Below the pieces are notes generated by a model, which saw only the letters and a program-made list of their open reading frames with translations, had not been told where the DNA came from and searched no databases. A stretch of 64,000 nucleotides of DNA from Pullichristensenella sp963930055 (GTDB lineage Bacteria > Bacillota > Clostridia > Christensenellales > Aristaeellaceae). Positions 46,454 through 55,363 of this stretch are shown piece by piece. The position numbers and the translations under genes are program-made. Each line of letters starts with the position of its first letter. Position 1 is the first letter of the stretch. The stretch covers positions 273,622 to 337,621 of the forward strand of contig CAWVKS010000007.1 of the NCBI GenBank assembly GCA_963930055.1, written 5' to 3'.

Positions 46454-47275
46454 TTACCACCCGGCCCCCGCCACGTCCGCGGCGGCGCTGAACCCTCCTT
46501 CCGGGGCGGCGGTGGCGGCCACGGTGGGGGCGGCGGAGGGCTCTTCCAGGCGCGGGGGCTGGATGAGCACCATCAAAAGCCAAAAGAGGGCGGCGAGCAA
46601 AAGGGCGACGAGTATGGTCGCCACGCGGCCGACGACGCGCGAGACGCGGTGCGTGCCGCCGCCGGCTTCCATAAGTTCCGCTTCGAGGCTGCGATAGACC
46701 GCGCCGGCGTCCGGCACGCCGGCGTCCTGGCGCTTCAGCCAAGCGCGGGCGCTCTGGACGGCGAGGCGCTCCAGGCGGGCGTGTTCGCGCGGCGGCAGGC
46801 GGCGCTTCAAACGACGCGTGAAGCTCGTCAAAACGCCGCTGACCTGCGCGGCGGGCACGCCCAGCAGGCGGGCGATCTCCCGCGCCCGCAGTCCGCAGCC
46901 GTAGCGCAGCATCAGCGTACGGCGATCCTCCAGCGTTTCCTGCGAGGCGGCCTGCAGGACAGGGTCGCCCCCCGCGCCCTCAATGGCGTCCTCGCGGAAG
47001 CCGTCCCAGGTCAGTTCGGCGTCGTCGAGGAGGCGCGCCTGCTCCAGCGCCATAGCCCGCACCTGGGCGCGCAGTGTCTCGCGCAGGCCGGCGCGGCTGC
47101 GGGGGGAGCCGCGCCGGAACACCTCCAGCATGGCGCTCTGCACGGCGTATTCGGCCACCTCGTAGTTGCCGCAGATGGCGTGCGCCATGTTGAAAAGCCC
47201 CTTGTAGTATGGGCGGACGCGGGCGAAGAAGGCGCGCAGGGCCTCTGCCTGCGTCGCGGCGTTGTTTGCGGTCAT
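46454..47275 (-). CDS. Sigma-factor-like protein with a C-terminal membrane anchor
   Basis: 273 aa from ATG 47275 (GAGGAGC upstream). Residues 15-80 look like a sigma-70 region 2 (YKGLFNMAHAICGNYEVAEYA), residues about 115-160 like region 4 with the HTH RAREIARLLGVPAAQVSG. A single hydrophobic helix (about 215-238) and a Pro/Ala tail outside follow. It is not a normal ECF sigma: the region-2 promoter-melting residues are not clear. Possibly a membrane-tethered regulator or an ex-sigma factor. 2 bp after the kinase stop, so co-transcribed with it. Confidence 0.65.
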   Translation of the reverse strand: MTANNAATQAEALRAFFARVRPYYKGLFNMAHAICGNYEVAEYAVQSAMLEVFRRGSPRSRAGLRETLRAQVRAMALEQARLLDDAELTWDGFREDAIEGAGGDPVLQAASQETLEDRRTLMLRYGCGLRAREIARLLGVPAAQVSGVLTSFTRRLKRRLPPREHARLERLAVQSARAWLKRQDAGVPDAGAVYRSLEAELMEAGGGTHRVSRVVGRVATILVALLLAALFWLLMVLIQPPRLEEPSAAPTVAATAAPEGGFSAAADVAGAGW

Positions 47276-47276
47276 C

Positions 47277-48803
47277 CTAGCTCCTCAGGGCGGCAAGGCT
47301 GTCGGTGATGGGACGCATGCGCCCGTAGATTTGCGCGTAGAGGGGATACATCTGCGCGTACTTTTCGCGCCAGGCGGGGTTGACGGCGTGGCTGGAGCGC
47401 GTCTTGACCATTTGCGCCGCCTGCTCGTAGCTCTCAAACAGCCCCACGCCCACGCCGGCGGCGATGGCCGCGCCCAGGGACGTGGTCTCGCCGGGGCTCT
47501 TGTGCACGCGCACTTCCTGGCCGTAGATGGCCGCCAGTATGTCCGGCCACAGGCCGCTGCGCGCGCCGCCGCCGGTGAACATCATGTTTTTCATCTCGCC
47601 CACGCATTCGCAGATGCACTCGCGGCAGGAATTGAGCGCGTAGGCCACGCCTTCGTAGACGGCGCGGGCAATGTGCCGGCGGTCGTGATAGAGCGTAAAG
47701 CCCATGAGCACGCCGCGCGTGTTGGGGTCCCAGTACGGCGTGCGCCAGCCCATCAGCGTGGGCAAAAAGAGCACGCCCTCAGCCCCGGGCTGGGACTGGC
47801 GGGCCATGTTTTCGATGCGGGAGATGTCCAGCACGTCCTTGTCCCCCGCGCCGCCGAAGAGGTTGGCGCGCGCCCAGTCAAAGGCCGCCGCGCCGCACTG
47901 CACCGTGCCCAGTACGTGGCAGCGCTTGCCGTCCATATCGAGGAAGTTGAAGATGCGCATCTTCGGGTCGAGCACGGGATGGCCGGTCATCTGCGAGACC
48001 CAGGCCGAGGAGCCAATATAGGTGTAGCTGGAGCCTTCCGCGCACAGCCCCGCGCCGCGCCCCGTGCAGGCGCCGTCGCCGCCGCCGATGGCCACGGGCG
48101 TGCCGGCGATGAGGCCTGTCTTGCGGTAGATGTCGCGCGTGGTGCGGCCGCGCACGTCGTGGCCGGGGAGTATGCGCGGCATCTGCTCCGGCGAAAGGCC
48201 GAGGCTCTGCAAAAGCTCCTGCGCCCATTGGCCGCGGTTTATGTCCATGGCGATGGTCAAAGAGGCGTCCGAATAGTCCGTCTGGCCAAAGTGGCCGGTG
48301 AGGTGGCCGTAGATGTAGTCCTTGGTGTTGAGCCACCAGCGCGTCTTGCGGTAGACGTCGGGCAGGTTTTCCTTCACCCAGAGCATCTTCGGCAGCGAAT
48401 AGTGCACGTCCAGCCGGTTGCCGGTGAGGCGGTAGAAATCTTCCGGGGAGATGACGGAGGCGATCTTCTCCACCTGCTTTTCCGAGCGTGAGTCAGCGTG
48501 GATGATGTTGGGCGTGAGGGCGTTGCCGTCCGCGTCCACGGGCAGGCAGCCGTTCATGTGGCCGGAAAGGCCTACGCAGGCCACGCGCCGCGCGCTCACC
48601 TGCTCGAGCAGCTCCCGAATGCCGGAAAAGACGTTTTCGAGGATGACGTCGCAATCCTGCTGCGCCCAGTTGTGGTGCGGGTATTCGGTGCCGTAGGCGC
48701 GGCGCACCGTGCGCACGGCTTCGCCCTGCGTGTTGAACAGGCTGCACTTGAGCCCCGTCGTGCCAGCGTCACAGGTGAGGATGAGATCCCTTTCTTGCTC
48801 CAT
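47277..48803 (-). CDS. FGGY-family carbohydrate kinase (xylulokinase-like)
   Basis: 508 aa from ATG 48803 after GGAGGG; the reading from 48863 has no ribosome site. The N-terminal CDAGTTGLKCSLF phosphate loop, AIGGGDGACTGRGAGL and MMFTGGGARSGLWPDILA in the second lobe, and TTSLGAAIAAGVGVG near the end are FGGY signatures. Closest in type to xylulokinases, but glycerol- or gluconate-kinase relatives cannot be excluded. Phosphorylates a pentulose or polyol. Between a small membrane gene and the sigma-like gene. Confidence 0.88.
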   Translation of the reverse strand: MEQERDLILTCDAGTTGLKCSLFNTQGEAVRTVRRAYGTEYPHHNWAQQDCDVILENVFSGIRELLEQVSARRVACVGLSGHMNGCLPVDADGNALTPNIIHADSRSEKQVEKIASVISPEDFYRLTGNRLDVHYSLPKMLWVKENLPDVYRKTRWWLNTKDYIYGHLTGHFGQTDYSDASLTIAMDINRGQWAQELLQSLGLSPEQMPRILPGHDVRGRTTRDIYRKTGLIAGTPVAIGGGDGACTGRGAGLCAEGSSYTYIGSSAWVSQMTGHPVLDPKMRIFNFLDMDGKRCHVLGTVQCGAAAFDWARANLFGGAGDKDVLDISRIENMARQSQPGAEGVLFLPTLMGWRTPYWDPNTRGVLMGFTLYHDRRHIARAVYEGVAYALNSCRECICECVGEMKNMMFTGGGARSGLWPDILAAIYGQEVRVHKSPGETTSLGAAIAAGVGVGLFESYEQAAQMVKTRSSHAVNPAWREKYAQMYPLYAQIYGRMRPITDSLAALRS

Positions 48804-48816
48804 GCTATCCCTCCGC

Positions 48817-49155
48817 TCAATGTTTGCGTTCGTTGCGCACATGCCCCGCCGCCGCGCCCACAATGGCCAGAAGGGCCGTCACCAGCGTCGGCCCGGCGCC
48901 GCCCGGCGTGTAGCCGGTGACGATGAAATGGGCGAAAAATACGCTCACGGGCGGCGCAAGCCAGGCGATGTAGTTGTTCACGCCCCGCCGCGTGGCCAGA
49001 TAGGCCGAGACAAGGCCGAGCGCCGGCATGAGCCCCCAGGACGCCAGAGCGTACCACGGGCCGCCCAGCCAGATGAGAAATGTCAAAAGCCAAAACGCCA
49101 AAAGCGTCAGGCACGATTGCAAAAGCCAAGTCAAAAGTCCCTTGAGCGTTTTCAC
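48817..49155 (-). CDS. Small membrane protein, 112 aa
   Basis: GTG 49155 follows GGAGG. Four hydrophobic helices (about 5-30, 36-55, 62-82, 85-103) fill nearly the whole chain; a short basic tail ends it. No recognised domain. 13 bp upstream of the FGGY kinase gene; possibly part of the same transcript. Confidence 0.6.
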   Translation of the reverse strand: MKTLKGLLTWLLQSCLTLLAFWLLTFLIWLGGPWYALASWGLMPALGLVSAYLATRRGVNNYIAWLAPPVSVFFAHFIVTGYTPGGAGPTLVTALLAIVGAAAGHVRNERKH

Positions 49156-49264
49156 GGTGTAGCCTCCATATAGGCTATTATACCATCAACCCCGCGCCTT
49201 TGACAATAACCAATGCGCGGGAAGTTGCGGCGCGTTAAATTCTGACGAAATCGGTCGGGATTGA

Positions 49265-49293
49265 TTGACGGGAGCGCCCCGCGGTGATATAGT
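49265..49293 (+). promoter_or_regulatory. Promoter of the rrf2-iscS-iscU operon
   Basis: TTGACG (49265-49270), 17-bp spacer, TATAGT (49288-49293). The Rrf2 protein itself may bind here, but no clear dyad is seen. Confidence 0.75.
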
Positions 49294-49334
49294 AAATGTC
49301 GACGAAAACAGTAAGGATTCAACGGAGGACCGCG

Positions 49335-49742
49335 ATGAAACTGTCCACACGCGCCCGCTACGGCATACACGCCATGTACGATCTGGCGCAGAATTACGGC
49401 GCGCAGCCGCGGCCGATCAAGGCCGTGGCCGAGGCGCAGGCCATTCCCGAGGCGTACCTGGAGCAGCTTCTGTGTACGCTCAGGCGCGCGGGGCTGGTGA
49501 TAAGCGCCCGGGGCGCGCAGGGCGGGTACATGCTTTCCCGCCCGCCGGGGGAAATTACCGTGGGCGACATACTGCGCTCTTTGGAGGGCGGGCTGACGCT
49601 GCTGGACTGTCTGGAGGGCGAGGACGCCTGCGGCAAGAGTTGCGACTGCCCCTCGCGCAAAGTCTGGAAGCGCCTGCGCGACGGCCTGAATGAGATCGTG
49701 GACGGCATCACACTGGAAGATATGTTACGGAGGGACGAATAA
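49335..49742 (+). CDS. Rrf2/IscR-family transcriptional regulator
   Basis: 135 aa from ATG 49335 (GGAGG upstream). Winged-helix N-terminus MKLSTRARYGIHAMYDLA with QAIPEAYLEQLL as recognition helix and RGAQGGYML as wing. A C-terminal cysteine group (DCLEGEDACGKSCDC) would bind an Fe-S cluster as in IscR. It probably senses Fe-S demand and controls the downstream iscS and iscU genes. Its stop abuts the iscS ATG. Confidence 0.9.
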   Translation: MKLSTRARYGIHAMYDLAQNYGAQPRPIKAVAEAQAIPEAYLEQLLCTLRRAGLVISARGAQGGYMLSRPPGEITVGDILRSLEGGLTLLDCLEGEDACGKSCDCPSRKVWKRLRDGLNEIVDGITLEDMLRRDE

Positions 49743-50921
49743 ATGAGAGTCTATATGGACAACGCGGCCACCACGCGGGTCATCGAGCCGGTGTTCGAGG
49801 CCATGAAGCCCTACCTTTGCGATATCTACGGCAACCCCTCGAGCGTACACGGCTTTGGCCGCGAGGCGCTGACGGCGCTGGACAGGGCGCGCGGGCAGGT
49901 GGCGGCGGCGCTGGGCGCGCAGAGTTCGGAGATTTACTTCACCGGCTGCGGCACCGAGAGCGACAACTGGGCCATCCGCGGCGCGGCCTACGCCCGCAAA
50001 AGCAAGGGCAACCACATCATCACCACGCAGATCGAGCACCACGCCGTGTTGCACACCTGCCAGCAGCTGGAAAAGGAGGGCTTCGAGGTCACCTACCTGC
50101 CGGTGGACGAGTTTGGGCTGGTGCATCCTGAGGAGCTTGAAAAGGCGCTCAGGCCGGAGACGACCATCGTTTCCATCATGTACGCCAACAACGAGATCGG
50201 CACCATCGAACCGATCGCCGAACTGTGCAGGATCGCCAAAGCGCACGGGGCGCTGTTCCACACCGACGCCGTGCAGGCCGTCGGGCATGTGCCCATCGAC
50301 GTAAAAGCACTGGACGTGGACATGCTCTCCCTCTCCGGCCACAAGCTGCACGCGCCCAAGGGCGTGGGCGCGCTCTACATCCGCAAAGGCCTGCACATTC
50401 AGCGCTTCATGGAGGGCGGCGCGCAGGAGCGCAACCAGCGCGCCGGCACGGAGAACGTAGCCTCCATCGTCGCCATGGGCGCGGCCATCGAGCTGGCGGT
50501 AAAGCATCTGGACGAAAATGTCACGAAGATCGCCGCCATGCGCGACCGCCTGATCAGGCGCATTTTGGAGGAAATCCCCTACACGCGGCTCAACGGCCAC
50601 CCGGAAAAGCGCCTGCCGGGCAATGTCAACGTCTGTTTCCGCTTCATTGAGGGCGAAGCGCTGCTTCTGTCGCTGGATCTGATGGGCATCGCCGGTTCCT
50701 CCGGCTCGGCCTGCACCTCCGGCTCGCTCGACCCCTCGCACGTGCTGCTGGCCATCGGCCTGCCCCACGAGATCGCCCACGGCTCTTTGCGGCTGTCGCT
50801 CTCGGAGGAAAACACCATGGAGGAAGTGGACTACGTGGTGGACGCGCTGAAAAAGATCGTCGAGCGTCTGCGCGCCATGTCTCCCCTTTACGATGAATTT
50901 TGCAAGACACAGGAGGGCTGA
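49743..50921 (+). CDS. Cysteine desulfurase (NifS/IscS group)
   Basis: 392 aa. PLP-enzyme features: MDNAATTRVIEPVFEAM at the start, HxxVL (EHHAVLHTC), HTDAVQAVGH, the PLP-Lys in SLSGHKLHAPKG and the active Cys loop SSGSACTSGSLDPSHVLLA. It liberates sulfur from cysteine for Fe-S cluster assembly on the IscU-type scaffold encoded next. Coupled to the Rrf2 gene. Confidence 0.95.
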   Translation: MRVYMDNAATTRVIEPVFEAMKPYLCDIYGNPSSVHGFGREALTALDRARGQVAAALGAQSSEIYFTGCGTESDNWAIRGAAYARKSKGNHIITTQIEHHAVLHTCQQLEKEGFEVTYLPVDEFGLVHPEELEKALRPETTIVSIMYANNEIGTIEPIAELCRIAKAHGALFHTDAVQAVGHVPIDVKALDVDMLSLSGHKLHAPKGVGALYIRKGLHIQRFMEGGAQERNQRAGTENVASIVAMGAAIELAVKHLDENVTKIAAMRDRLIRRILEEIPYTRLNGHPEKRLPGNVNVCFRFIEGEALLLSLDLMGIAGSSGSACTSGSLDPSHVLLAIGLPHEIAHGSLRLSLSEENTMEEVDYVVDALKKIVERLRAMSPLYDEFCKTQEG

Positions 50922-50924
50922 GCG

Positions 50925-51305
50925 ATGATGTATTCCGAAAAAGTCATGGATCACTTTATGAACCCCCGCAACGTCGGCGAGATCGAGGACGCCAGCGGCG
51001 TGGGCGAGGTCGGCAACGCCAAGTGCGGCGACATCATGAAAATATACATCAAAGTGGACGACAACGACGTCATCACCGACGTCAAGTTCAAGACCTTCGG
51101 CTGTGGCGCGGCGATCGCCACTTCCAGCCGCGCCACGGAAATGGTGATGGGCAAGACCGTGGACGAGGCCTTGCAGATCACCAACGAGATGGTCACCGAA
51201 TCGCTCGGCGGGCTGCCGCCGGTGAAGCTGCACTGCTCCGTGCTGGCCGAGGAGGCCTTGCACGCGGCCATCGCGGACTACCGCGAAAAGCACCCCAAGG
51301 CATAA
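50925..51305 (+). CDS. Fe-S cluster scaffold protein, IscU/NifU N-terminal type
   Basis: 126 aa after GGAGGGC. The three scaffold cysteines are in GNAKCGDIMKI, FKTFGCGAAIATSS and LHCSVLAEEAL; YSEKVMDHFMNPRNVGEI is the family start. It assembles Fe-S clusters with sulfur from the desulfurase encoded 3 bp upstream. Last gene of the operon, followed by a terminator at 51323-51361. Confidence 0.95.
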   Translation: MMYSEKVMDHFMNPRNVGEIEDASGVGEVGNAKCGDIMKIYIKVDDNDVITDVKFKTFGCGAAIATSSRATEMVMGKTVDEALQITNEMVTESLGGLPPVKLHCSVLAEEALHAAIADYREKHPKA

Positions 51306-51322
51306 GCGCACGGCGGGCGCGC

Positions 51323-51361
51323 AGCCCCGCGCGGAGGGACGTTTTCCCCCCGCGCGGGGCT
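51323..51361 (+). terminator. Terminator after iscU
   Basis: A perfect 12-bp stem AGCCCCGCGCGG/CCGCGCGGGGCT, followed by TTTCGC. Confidence 0.8.
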
Positions 51362-51383
51362 TTCGCGCCGGAATGGAGGCATA

Positions 51384-53141
51384 ATGATCCACGGAAATCT
51401 GGAGGGCATCCGCCAGAGCACACTGGACGAGCTGGAAAAGCTCTATGACGCGCAGTTCGCGCGCGACGAATACCTGCCCGACCGGCTTTTGAACGCGCTG
51501 GTGCGCTTCACCATGCAGCTAAACCGCGAATTGCTGGTCTACCTCGACCGCAACGGCGTGGTGCTGGAAATCGCCATCGGTTCCATCGCCAGCATATCGC
51601 TGCCGGAACTGCACCTGCGGCGCAATCTCGACCGGCTCTCGGGCTACCGCTGCATACACACCCACCCGGGCGGGGACGCGCGGCTCTCGGACGTGGACGT
51701 GCAGGCGCTGCGGCTGTTGCGCTTCGATTCCATGTGTTCCGTGGGCGTGGCGGAGGGCCGCGCCACGGGCATCATGGCGGCGTTTCTGGGCGAGGCGGAG
51801 TACGACCGCCTTTCCATCGTCACCTTCGGGCCGGTCAAGCCCGGCCGCATACCGCAGAGCCTGTGGATGCGGGAGATCGAGGCCGCCGAGGAGCGCGTCC
51901 AGCGCGCTATCGAGCGCGGGGGGCTGACCGAAACCGCCGAGCGCGCCATGCTCATCTCCACCGACTCGGAGGATTCGCTGGACGAACTGGCCGCGCTGGC
52001 CGAGACCGCCGGGGCGCTGGTGGTCAGCCGCGTATTGCAAAAGCGGCAGCGGCCCGACCCGGGCACGTTCATCGGCTCCGGCAAGGCGGAGGAACTGGCG
52101 CTGGACTGCCAGGCGCTGGAGGTTGACCTGGCCATACTCGACGACGAACTGACCGGCGCGCAGCAGCGCAACCTGGAAAACGCGCTGGGCGTGCGCGTCA
52201 TCGACCGCACGGCGCTGATCCTCGACATATTCGCCGCCCGCGCGCAGACCGCCGAGGGCAAATTGCAGGTGGAGCTGGCGCAGATGAAATACCGCCTGCC
52301 GCGGCTGGTGGGTCTGGGGCAGTCGCTCTCCCGCCTGGGCGGCGGCATCGGCACGCGCGGTCCCGGCGAGACGCGGTTGGAAGTGGATCGCCGCCGCGTG
52401 CGCAAGCGCATCGACGACCTGGAAGGGCAGCTTGCCGAGCTCAAGCGCCAGCGCGACATGCGCCGCGCGCGCCGCGAAAAGCAGGACAAGACCGTGGTGG
52501 CGCTGGTGGGCTACACCAACGCCGGCAAGTCCACGCTGCTCAACGCGCTCTCCGGGGCCAACGTGCTGGTGGAGGACAAGCTGTTTGCCACGCTCGACCC
52601 GGTGATGCGCGCCGTTTCCCTGCCGGAAAACCGAGAATGCCTGCTGGTGGACACGGTGGGCTTTATCCGCAAATTGCCGCATCAACTGGTGGAGGCCTTC
52701 CACTCGACGCTGGAGGAGGCGCTCTACGCCGACCTCATCGTGGTGGTCAGCGACGTATCCAGCCCCTTCTACCATCAGCAGCGCGAGACGGTCTTTGCCG
52801 TGCTCGACCAACTCGGCGCCGGCGACAAGCCCGTATTGGAGGCGCTCAACAAGGCCGACAAGGCCGACATCAAAGGCATGATCGAGCCGCCGGGGGCGGT
52901 GGTCATCTCCGCGCGCACGGGCGAGGGGCTGGAGGCGCTGCTTTGTGAGATCGCCCGCCGCGTGGCCGCCCTGCGCCACCCGGTGGAATTGCTCATCCCC
53001 TATGAAAAGGGCGCGGCGCTCTCCCTGATCCACGAAAGGGGACAGGTGCTCTCCGAAGAATACGGGGCGGAGGGCACGACCGTCAGCTGCCTGCTCGACC
53101 CCGCGCTGCACCGGCGCGTGCTCAAGCTGCTGGAGGGATAG
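51384..53141 (+). CDS. hflX: Long HflX GTPase with an N-terminal JAMM-like domain
   Basis: 585 aa, against about 420 for short HflX. Residues 1-190 hold HTHPGGDARLSDVD, an H-x-H-x7-S-x2-D pattern like JAMM/MPN metalloproteases. The HflX N-terminal domain (about 195-375) contains GTFIGSGKAEEL and the GGGIGTRGPGET motif. The G domain follows: GYTNAGKST (G1), DTVGFIRKLPHQLVEAF (G3), NKADKAD (G4). HflX splits stalled or hibernating ribosomes. Clostridial long forms share this extension from memory; its role is not known. Confidence 0.9.
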   Translation: MIHGNLEGIRQSTLDELEKLYDAQFARDEYLPDRLLNALVRFTMQLNRELLVYLDRNGVVLEIAIGSIASISLPELHLRRNLDRLSGYRCIHTHPGGDARLSDVDVQALRLLRFDSMCSVGVAEGRATGIMAAFLGEAEYDRLSIVTFGPVKPGRIPQSLWMREIEAAEERVQRAIERGGLTETAERAMLISTDSEDSLDELAALAETAGALVVSRVLQKRQRPDPGTFIGSGKAEELALDCQALEVDLAILDDELTGAQQRNLENALGVRVIDRTALILDIFAARAQTAEGKLQVELAQMKYRLPRLVGLGQSLSRLGGGIGTRGPGETRLEVDRRRVRKRIDDLEGQLAELKRQRDMRRARREKQDKTVVALVGYTNAGKSTLLNALSGANVLVEDKLFATLDPVMRAVSLPENRECLLVDTVGFIRKLPHQLVEAFHSTLEEALYADLIVVVSDVSSPFYHQQRETVFAVLDQLGAGDKPVLEALNKADKADIKGMIEPPGAVVISARTGEGLEALLCEIARRVAALRHPVELLIPYEKGAALSLIHERGQVLSEEYGAEGTTVSCLLDPALHRRVLKLLEG

Positions 53142-53149
53142 AGCGCAAA

Positions 53150-53184
53150 AAGCGCTTCCGGGGCATATCCGCCCGGAAGCGCTT
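53150..53184. terminator. Bidirectional terminator between hflX and the membrane gene
   Basis: A perfect 13-bp stem AAGCGCTTCCGGG/CCCGGAAGCGCTT. It serves hflX (+) and the convergent 222-aa gene (-). Confidence 0.8.
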
Positions 53185-53196
53185 GCGATTATTCCC

Positions 53197-53865
53197 TTAT
53201 TCCCCGGCCGTACAGAGGCCGTTCTTTTCCAGGAAACCGGCCACCGCGCCGGTGAGGGGATCATAGCCGCCGCGATAGAAGCGGGGGATGAGCGGGCAGA
53301 ACATCAGCGTGCCGATGAGGCAGACCAGCATGTCCTGCATGGTATCGTTGACGCCCGTGGTCAAAACGCACTGCAAATCGCGCCCTGTGAGCGCCGCCGC
53401 CGTCCACTCGCACAGCTCGAACAGCCCTGCCACCGCCATGGAGGCAAAGAACACGAACAGCACCGCCGTGGGCACGCTGTGCTCCTTCAAGGGGCGCTTT
53501 TTCTGCAGGATGAGGAACAGCGTCAGCGCCAGCATGGCCACGAACACGCCTGAGAGCGTGTGCGCCACCTTGTCAAAGCCGTGGATCTTCTGGTAAAACT
53601 CCGCCGTGCCGCCCAGCGGGTAGGCGAGAAACGTAAAGAAGAACACGCAGAACTCCATCTGATAGCCGCGCTTGAAGCGGAAGATTTTGTAAAAGGCCCA
53701 GAAGAGCGGGTAGAGAAAATAGGTGCCGATGCCCATCGTCAGGCGGTAGGCGTTGCCAGTGACGGCGCCGCTGACGACCAGATAGGCGCTGAAGAGGGCG
53801 TAGAGTATCTCGGCGGCCAGTGCGATGGGACGGAAGCGCTCGTCGCGTTCGCTTGCGGTTTGCAT
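53197..53865 (-). CDS. Membrane protein, 222 aa
   Basis: ATG 53865 follows AAAGGAGAG. About six hydrophobic segments; a charged loop with YKIFRFKRGYQMEF and a GFDKVAHTLSGVFVAM helix. GFDK-x2-H near a membrane helix recalls DUF2238-type proteins, but I am not certain. Integral to the cytoplasmic membrane; substrate unknown. Convergent with hflX. Confidence 0.65.
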   Translation of the reverse strand: MQTASERDERFRPIALAAEILYALFSAYLVVSGAVTGNAYRLTMGIGTYFLYPLFWAFYKIFRFKRGYQMEFCVFFFTFLAYPLGGTAEFYQKIHGFDKVAHTLSGVFVAMLALTLFLILQKKRPLKEHSVPTAVLFVFFASMAVAGLFELCEWTAAALTGRDLQCVLTTGVNDTMQDMLVCLIGTLMFCPLIPRFYRGGYDPLTGAVAGFLEKNGLCTAGE

Positions 53866-53942
53866 GATGTGTTTCTCTCCTTTGGTAATATAAGAAGGCG
53901 CTCCCCCGTGCCGCGGAGAAGCGCCGTTTGCGTCGCCGCAGA

Positions 53943-54566
53943 TCATCCGCGCGCCGTCCGCATCGACTCCAGCGCGCAGAAAAGACTGTCCATGCCGAAG
54001 CCCAGCGCCGCGACGCCCATGCTCAAAGACCAGGAAAAGCCGGCGAAAATGCCGACGAGCAGCACAAGCCCCGCCAGTGCGCTCAGCGCCGCCAGTACGC
54101 CGCCTACCGCCGAGGGGAACAGGCGCCAGTTCACGGCCTTGAGCTGCGAGACGGCGCAGTAAGCGAGAATGGCCGCCAGGGCCACATCGCAGAGCGCCTG
54201 CGCCCAGCGCCAGGGGAGCAGCATCCGCGCCCCGGCGAGCAGCAACGCTCCGGCAAAGCGGAATTCATAGAGCGAAAAGGCAGCCTCCTCCGCAGGCATG
54301 GCGAAGTGCTCATACTGCGCCAGCAGCGCGCGGAAGACCACCAGCATGGCCTGCACGCACAGCGCAAGTCCGCCCAGCAGCACCACCGTGGCACAAAGGG
54401 CGTTGGCCGGGCCGACGCTCTCGCCGTAGCCGGACGTGGCGGTAAAATAGCCGGCCACCAGCAGGATCAGCCCCGCCGCGGCCTGCACGGCGGCGTTTTT
54501 GCGCGCTTCCCGCGCGCCCAGCGCGCGCAGCGAGACGCGCGCGGCGATATTGCGAACATCTGACAT
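53943..54566 (-). CDS. Membrane protein, 207 aa
   Basis: ATG 54566 with GGGAGG upstream. Five or six hydrophobic helices with short loops; N-terminus SDVRNIAARVSLRALGAREAR is cytoplasmic and basic. Small-residue rich. Family unrecognised. Followed 77 bp on by the 222-aa gene in the same direction. Confidence 0.6.
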   Translation of the reverse strand: MSDVRNIAARVSLRALGAREARKNAAVQAAAGLILLVAGYFTATSGYGESVGPANALCATVVLLGGLALCVQAMLVVFRALLAQYEHFAMPAEEAAFSLYEFRFAGALLLAGARMLLPWRWAQALCDVALAAILAYCAVSQLKAVNWRLFPSAVGGVLAALSALAGLVLLVGIFAGFSWSLSMGVAALGFGMDSLFCALESMRTARG

Positions 54567-54652
54567 ACAGACACCTCCCAACCATACATACAGCATAGCG
54601 GGAAAATCTGAAAATGGGCCTGCCGAAATTCTGAAAAGTTCTTAAGCCGCCC

Positions 54653-55255
54653 TCATTCCGGCAAAAAGTCGAAATACGCATGCGGGTACGGCTCGTCCCT
54701 GAGCGCGTAGTGCCACCACTCGTTTTCGTAGGGCACGAAGCCGCTTTTTTCCATGATGGCCCTGAGCAGCAGGCGGTTTTGGGCGGCCCGCGCCCCGACC
54801 GGGGCGCCGTGGTGGGAAACCGCGTCCATGAGGTCGAAGCCGCCGCCCATATCCAGCAATCCGCCGCCCGGCCGCGCCAGCGTCAGATCGACGGCGCTGC
54901 CGCGGCTGTGGCCGGAGCGCGCCGCTATGTAGCCCAGCGGCACGATGTCGCCCTTGGCGATGTTCGGGTAGTGCTTTTGTTTCGTCCTTCCATCCTCCGG
55001 GGCGGCGCACCAGGCGAGGAAGCGGTCCACGGCGCGCTGCGGGCGGTAGGCGTCCCAGAGGAACAGCCTGAGCCCTTCCCCCGCCGCCAGCTTCGCGGCG
55101 CGGGCAAGGCCGGCGGCCAGCTCCGCCGTGCCGGCGAGGCGGTTGCGGGGGTAGCCGTCCACCGCCGCGCCGGTGAAATTGTCGGCCGTTGCGTATTTTG
55201 CGTCCCAGAGAAGGCCGGGAACGGCCTCGTCCAGCCAGACGAATCCCGCGCGCAC
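54653..55255 (-). CDS. D-alanyl-D-alanine dipeptidase, VanX/DdpX type
   Basis: 200 aa from GTG 55255 (AAAGGGGGG upstream); VanX is about 202. The zinc-site pattern SGHSRGSAVDLTL (His, Asp) and the later Glu-x2-His as ENEWWHYAL are present, along with YATADNFTG at the N-terminus. It hydrolyses D-Ala-D-Ala; alone, without VanH/VanA, it more likely recycles wall peptides than gives vancomycin resistance. Divergent from the aldolase gene. Confidence 0.88.
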   Translation of the reverse strand: MRAGFVWLDEAVPGLLWDAKYATADNFTGAAVDGYPRNRLAGTAELAAGLARAAKLAAGEGLRLFLWDAYRPQRAVDRFLAWCAAPEDGRTKQKHYPNIAKGDIVPLGYIAARSGHSRGSAVDLTLARPGGGLLDMGGGFDLMDAVSHHGAPVGARAAQNRLLLRAIMEKSGFVPYENEWWHYALRDEPYPHAYFDFLPE

Positions 55256-55292
55256 CGCCTTCCCCCCTTTCAAAGATTTTCCTGGAAAACGC

Positions 55293-55320
55293 TTGCAAAA
55301 GCGCCGCGCCTCGCTATAAT
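55293..55320 (+). promoter_or_regulatory. Promoter of the class II aldolase gene
   Basis: TTGCAA (55293-55298), 16-bp spacer, TATAAT (55315-55320), about 44 bp before the ATG. Confidence 0.7.
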
Positions 55321-55363
55321 AGGGATGGAATCCCCAATCAACAAAAGAAAGGTCGATCCTGAC

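Noticed and set aside
54653..55255. A vancomycin-resistance cluster around the VanX-like gene
   Set aside because: No VanH, VanA-type ligase or VanRS genes adjoin; the neighbours are an aldolase and membrane proteins.
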